Part shown: positions 61,237-64,000 of the stretch, one piece after another | Layout of the letters: the number at the start of each line of letters is the position of its first letter | Numbering within the stretch: the stretch's first letter is position 1 | Assembly (NCBI RefSeq): GCF_028649455.1 | Contig: NZ_JAQSIO010000001.1 | Span: 496,001 to 560,000 of the forward strand | Source of the DNA: Curvibacter microcysteis | GTDB lineage: Bacteria > Pseudomonadota > Gammaproteobacteria > Burkholderiales > Burkholderiaceae_C | Direction of reading: 5' to 3' | Length of the DNA: 64,000 bases | Program-made: the position numbers and the translations under genes | Notes under the pieces: model-generated | Databases searched by the model: none | What the model was told of the DNA's origin: nothing | The model's input: the letters and a program-made list of their open reading frames with translations, nothing else

Positions 61237-62151
61237 TCACCAGGGTTTGATGAACTTGAGCAAAAAACCGTCGGGCTGCTGCGGCGGCTCGGGGCTGCGC
61301 TGGTCGCGGGGATCGGCCGGGTTGGCGTACAGGTCCGAGCGCGCCAGCCACTGAAAGCCTGCCGCCTCCACCTCCTGGCGCAAGAAGGCTTCTTCAATGC
61401 GGTGCAGCGTGCGCGACTCGCTGATGCCCGTGCCCGGGCGGCCCGCGTGGTCGGCCAGCACGTACACCCCACCCGGGCGCAAGCCGGCGAACACCGCGCG
61501 GTTCATGCGGGCGCGGTCCACCCCCAGGTGCCCCAGGTCGTGGTAGTTGAACATCAGGGTCACGATGTCCAGCCTGCCTGCGGCCAGCGCGGGGGGCACC
61601 GGTTCTTCAAACGGACGCTCGACCGGTTCGAGCTGGCTCAGGCCGGCGTACTGCCTGCGCGCGCGCAACCAGTCGGCCGACCGCGGGCGGGGCACGGCCG
61701 CCGGAGACGGACCTGCCGTGAACGCGGCCACCGGGCCAGGCGGCTGGGGCGGCGCCACACCGGGCCCAGCCACAAACAGGCTGCTCACCGGCGGCGTGCT
61801 CTGGCCAAAAACCCGACCGCTGGGGCCCACGGCGCGGGCCAGCAGTTCGCTGCTGTAACCGCTGCCGGCAGCCAGGTCCAGCACCTGCATGCCCGGGCCC
61901 ACTCCCACAAAAGCCAACCAGTCAGCGGCATGGCGGCGCGCATCCTGTGCGCGGTCCGCCTCGCTGCGGTCGCTCTGGGCCAAGACGGCAGCGATGCCCG
62001 CCTGACTCCAGGACGGGCGGGACGCTGGTGCCCGCTCAGGGGGCGTCGGGCTCGCACAAGCGCCCAAGACCAGCCCTGCTGCCAGCACCAGGGCACGGCA
62101 CCACAGGGGGTGGCGCGGCGCGCCCGGGAAAGCCCTGGAAATCATGTTCAT
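61237..62151 (-). CDS. Lipoprotein with a class I SAM methyltransferase fold
   Basis: 304 residues. N-terminal signal with lipobox VLGACAS near residue 34 predicts export and lipidation. The body is a class I methyltransferase: MQVLDLAAGSGYSSELLARAVG (motif I, abbreviated), DIVTLMFNYHDLGHL, LRPGGVYVLADHAG. A Pro/Ala-rich insert of about 50 residues splits motif I from the next strand. Such exported predicted methyltransferases occur across proteobacteria and have no known substrate; SAM in the periplasm is unexpected. Confidence 0.82.
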   Translation of the reverse strand: MNMISRAFPGAPRHPLWCRALVLAAGLVLGACASPTPPERAPASRPSWSQAGIAAVLAQSDRSEADRAQDARRHAADWLAFVGVGPGMQVLDLAAGSGYSSELLARAVGPSGRVFGQSTPPVSSLFVAGPGVAPPQPPGPVAAFTAGPSPAAVPRPRSADWLRARRQYAGLSQLEPVERPFEEPVPPALAAGRLDIVTLMFNYHDLGHLGVDRARMNRAVFAGLRPGGVYVLADHAGRPGTGISESRTLHRIEEAFLRQEVEAAGFQWLARSDLYANPADPRDQRSPEPPQQPDGFLLKFIKPW

Positions 62152-62182
62152 TGCATCCTCTTGGGTTTGGAAAACACCGTCA

Positions 62183-62917
62183 TCAGCCGCCGAAGGCGCG
62201 CATCACGGCCAGCAGCAGCGGCATCAGCAAGGCCGTGGCCACGCCGTTCAAAGCCATGGCCAGGGCCGAAAAAGCACCTGCGGTTTCATGCACCTGCAGG
62301 GCCCGTGCCGTGCCGATGGCATGGGCCGACAAGCCGACCGCAAAGCCGCGCACGGCGGGCTCTCGGATGCCGGCCCAGTTCAACAAGGGCCGAGCCATGA
62401 TGGCGCCGGCAATGCCCGTCACGGCCACCGCCACCGCCGCCAGCGAAGGCAGGCCGCCGGCCTGCTCGGCCAGGGCCATGGCAATCGGCATGGTGGCCGA
62501 CTTGGGCATCAAGGACATCCAGGTCTCACGGCTACCGCCCAGGGCCCAGGCGATGCCCCAGGCCGACACCATGGCCGTCAACGAGCCCACCAGCAAGGCC
62601 AACAACACCGGGCGCCAGATGCGCCGCAACAGCGCCCATTGCCTGTACAAGGGCACCGCCAGCGCCACCGTGGCCGGGCCGATCAAGAAGTGAACGAACT
62701 TGGCCCCCTCAAAGTAAGTGGGGTAAGGCGTGTCGGTGAGCCAAAGCACCGCGATGGTGAAGCTGGTGGCCGTCAGCACCGGGATCAAAAAAGGCAGGTA
62801 GCCCGAGCGCCGGTAAAGCGCCAGCGCGCCCAGGTAGGCCAGCAAGGTCAGGCCCAGCCAGAGCAGCGGCGAGCGGCCCAAAAACACCCAGACTTCAAAC
62901 AGGCCGGAAGGGTTCAT
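62183..62917 (-). CDS. lrgB: LrgB family membrane protein
   Basis: 244 residues from ATG 62917, about seven to eight membrane helices. LrgB/CidB hallmarks GPATVALAVPLYRQW, LMPKSATMPIAMAL and GLSAHAIGTARAL. With LrgA it forms the holin/antiholin-like pair; plastid and bacterial homologues move glycolate or pyruvate. Overlaps lrgA by four bases (ATGA). Confidence 0.92.
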   Translation of the reverse strand: MNPSGLFEVWVFLGRSPLLWLGLTLLAYLGALALYRRSGYLPFLIPVLTATSFTIAVLWLTDTPYPTYFEGAKFVHFLIGPATVALAVPLYRQWALLRRIWRPVLLALLVGSLTAMVSAWGIAWALGGSRETWMSLMPKSATMPIAMALAEQAGGLPSLAAVAVAVTGIAGAIMARPLLNWAGIREPAVRGFAVGLSAHAIGTARALQVHETAGAFSALAMALNGVATALLMPLLLAVMRAFGG

Positions 62918-63279
62918 GCCAGCTCCTCGTCCAGCGCCGTGCCACTGCGGCGCAGCAGCCAGCGCAAGGTGAAGGCCGTGACCAGCAAGGTGATGGCCAC
63001 GCCTGCGACGCAGGCCACCAGGAAGGGCTGCCATTCCTGGGCCACCCGCCCCCAATGCATCATGACGCCGGTCACGGCGGGAATGAACAAGAGCATCAGG
63101 TTTTGCAGCAGGCCGCCCGCGGCTTGGCCCAGCCCCTCGGGCACATGACCGCGCCAGACCAGAAAGGCCGCCAACAGCACCATGCCCAACAAGGGCCCAG
63201 GCACCGGCAGGTGCAGGGCAAACACCAAGGCCTCGCCCAGCAGCTGCAGCAGAAAAAGGGTGGCCAGGCCGTGGATCAT
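62914..63279 (-). CDS. lrgA: LrgA/CidA family membrane protein
   Basis: 121 residues from ATG 63279, four membrane helices. Contains LPVPGPLLGMVLLAAFLVW and LLFIPAVTGVMMHW, the family's signature segments. Holin-like partner of LrgB, first gene of the pair. The regulator is not evident in the window. Confidence 0.9.
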   Translation of the reverse strand: MIHGLATLFLLQLLGEALVFALHLPVPGPLLGMVLLAAFLVWRGHVPEGLGQAAGGLLQNLMLLFIPAVTGVMMHWGRVAQEWQPFLVACVAGVAITLLVTAFTLRWLLRRSGTALDEELA

Positions 63280-63446
63280 GGAACGCCTTGGTGGTCGCGT
63301 TTGCGTGGACGAAGGATCCCCGGGGACGGCCCCGGGACGGACTGGCATTGTGCGGCAAGGTGGCACTCAGCGCTGGCGCTGGACGCCGCTGGAGGGAGGT
63401 GCAGAAGCCGCGAAATCATGGCAGACCAGCCGCGCCAGCCGCAGAC

Positions 63447-64000
63447 TCAATCCCAGTGCGGCAAGGCCACGTGGCGCAGCTGACCCCGGCGTTCAGCGTA
63501 ATCGGGCAGCACCGAGGCCACGGTGTCCCAGAAGCGCGGGCTGTGGTCCATCACGCGCAGGTGGGCCAGCTCGTGCGCGACCACATAGTCGATCACGGGC
63601 AGGCTGAAATGGATCAGGCGCCAATTGAGGCGGATGCTGCCATCGATGCGCGCGCTGCCCCAGCGCGTGCCAGCGTTGCTGAGCGCGAGCTTCTTCCACT
63701 GCACGCCCAACTGCGGCGCGAAGTGGTCCAGGCGCTGGATGAACAAGGCCTTGGCCTCGCGCATCAGGCAGGCCTGCACCGCGTCGCGAACCTGACTCTC
63801 CGCGGCCTGTGGGGGCAGGCCCAGCAGCAGCACCCGGGCCACGCCCTCGGCCTGGGCCTGCTCGGGGGCCAGCACCTGCAACTGGCCGCCGGGGGACTGG
63901 CCCGGGGACAGGGTCAGGCGCATGGGCTCGCCCAAAAAGGGCAGCTCCGCGCCATCGGTCCAACGCACCTGGGCTGCCGCTTGGCGCTGCTGGCGTTCGC
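63447..64000 (-). CDS. YgjP-like zinc metallopeptidase domain protein (5' end cut by window edge)
   Basis: The reading frame is open to base 64000 on the minus strand, so the start is missing; 184 codons are visible. Motifs: LSNAGTRWGSARIDGSIRLNW, IDYVVAHELAHLRVMDHS (zinc HELAH, with a third His at MDHS) and FWDTVASVLPDYAERR. Matches the YgjP/DUF45 (M48-related) family, predicted cytoplasmic metallopeptidases of unknown substrate. Confidence 0.9.
   Translation of the reverse strand, partial: ERQQRQAAAQVRWTDGAELPFLGEPMRLTLSPGQSPGGQLQVLAPEQAQAEGVARVLLLGLPPQAAESQVRDAVQACLMREAKALFIQRLDHFAPQLGVQWKKLALSNAGTRWGSARIDGSIRLNWRLIHFSLPVIDYVVAHELAHLRVMDHSPRFWDTVASVLPDYAERRGQLRHVALPHWD

Overview
The window is about 64 kb of GC-rich chromosomal DNA from a betaproteobacterium, most likely a member of the Comamonadaceae (Acidovorax/Hydrogenophaga/Rhodoferax-like). 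This rests on paired cyanophycin synthetases with an associated ABC transporter, Bug-type periplasmic receptors, a persulfide dioxygenase-rhodanese fusion, argB near slmA, and uniformly GC-rich third codon positions. The genus cannot be fixed from the sequence alone. I saw no rRNA, tRNA, CRISPR array, transposase or phage gene. Coding density is very high: no stretch over 300 bases lacks a gene. The largest gaps (43221-43450, 14858-15041, 2291-2473, 63280-63446) are promoter-type spacers.

Layout. (1) 1-7.4 kb: cyanophycin storage module. A divergent ABC exporter-like protein (cut by the left edge) faces two tandem synthetases: a truncated, P-loop-degenerate paralogue (CphA') and a complete CphA followed by a strong terminator. 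(2) 7.4-13 kb: an SDR plus a [2Fe-2S] ferredoxin, creA, and a LysR-controlled set consisting of a 3-hydroxyacid dehydrogenase, a beta-keto acid cleavage enzyme and a Bug receptor. (3) 13.1-25.1 kb: a sugar-acid (hexuronate/hexonate) locus. It holds a FAH-family hydrolase and an SDR facing a FadR-type GntR regulator across a TGGTC-T-GACCA operator, then a TRAP transporter (P, Q, M), UxaA-type dehydratase, Ldh2-type dehydrogenase, another SDR, UxuB/MtlD-type reductase and ManD-type mannonate dehydratase. No KDG kinase or KDPG aldolase is present. (4) 25.1-29.1 kb: argB, a two-component system and slmA, all on the minus strand.

(5) 29.2-43.2 kb: cell-surface region. It holds a WecA/MraY-type initiating transferase, a SapC-family protein, a 1244-residue methyltransferase/GT2/GT4 fusion, an LpxL-like acyltransferase with an altered catalytic motif, an O-antigen ligase-type protein with a TPR tail, Wzt/Wzm ABC transporter, a periplasmic parvulin and a 563-residue secreted surface protein. 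(6) 43.4-55 kb: a complete minus-strand type II secretion operon (gspE-F-G-H-I-J-K-L-M-C/N-D plus a lipoprotein). Regions 5 and 6 together look like one system for making, exporting and anchoring a surface protein layer on O-polysaccharide; this is inference. (7) 55.1-64 kb: MtfA-type peptidase, a GT2, a sulfide/persulfide detoxification cluster (CsoR-like repressor, persulfide dioxygenase-rhodanese fusion and two YeeE/YedE half-transporters around a palindromic operator), a nitronate monooxygenase-like protein, an SDR, a lipoprotein methyltransferase, LrgA/LrgB, and a YgjP-type metallopeptidase cut by the right edge.
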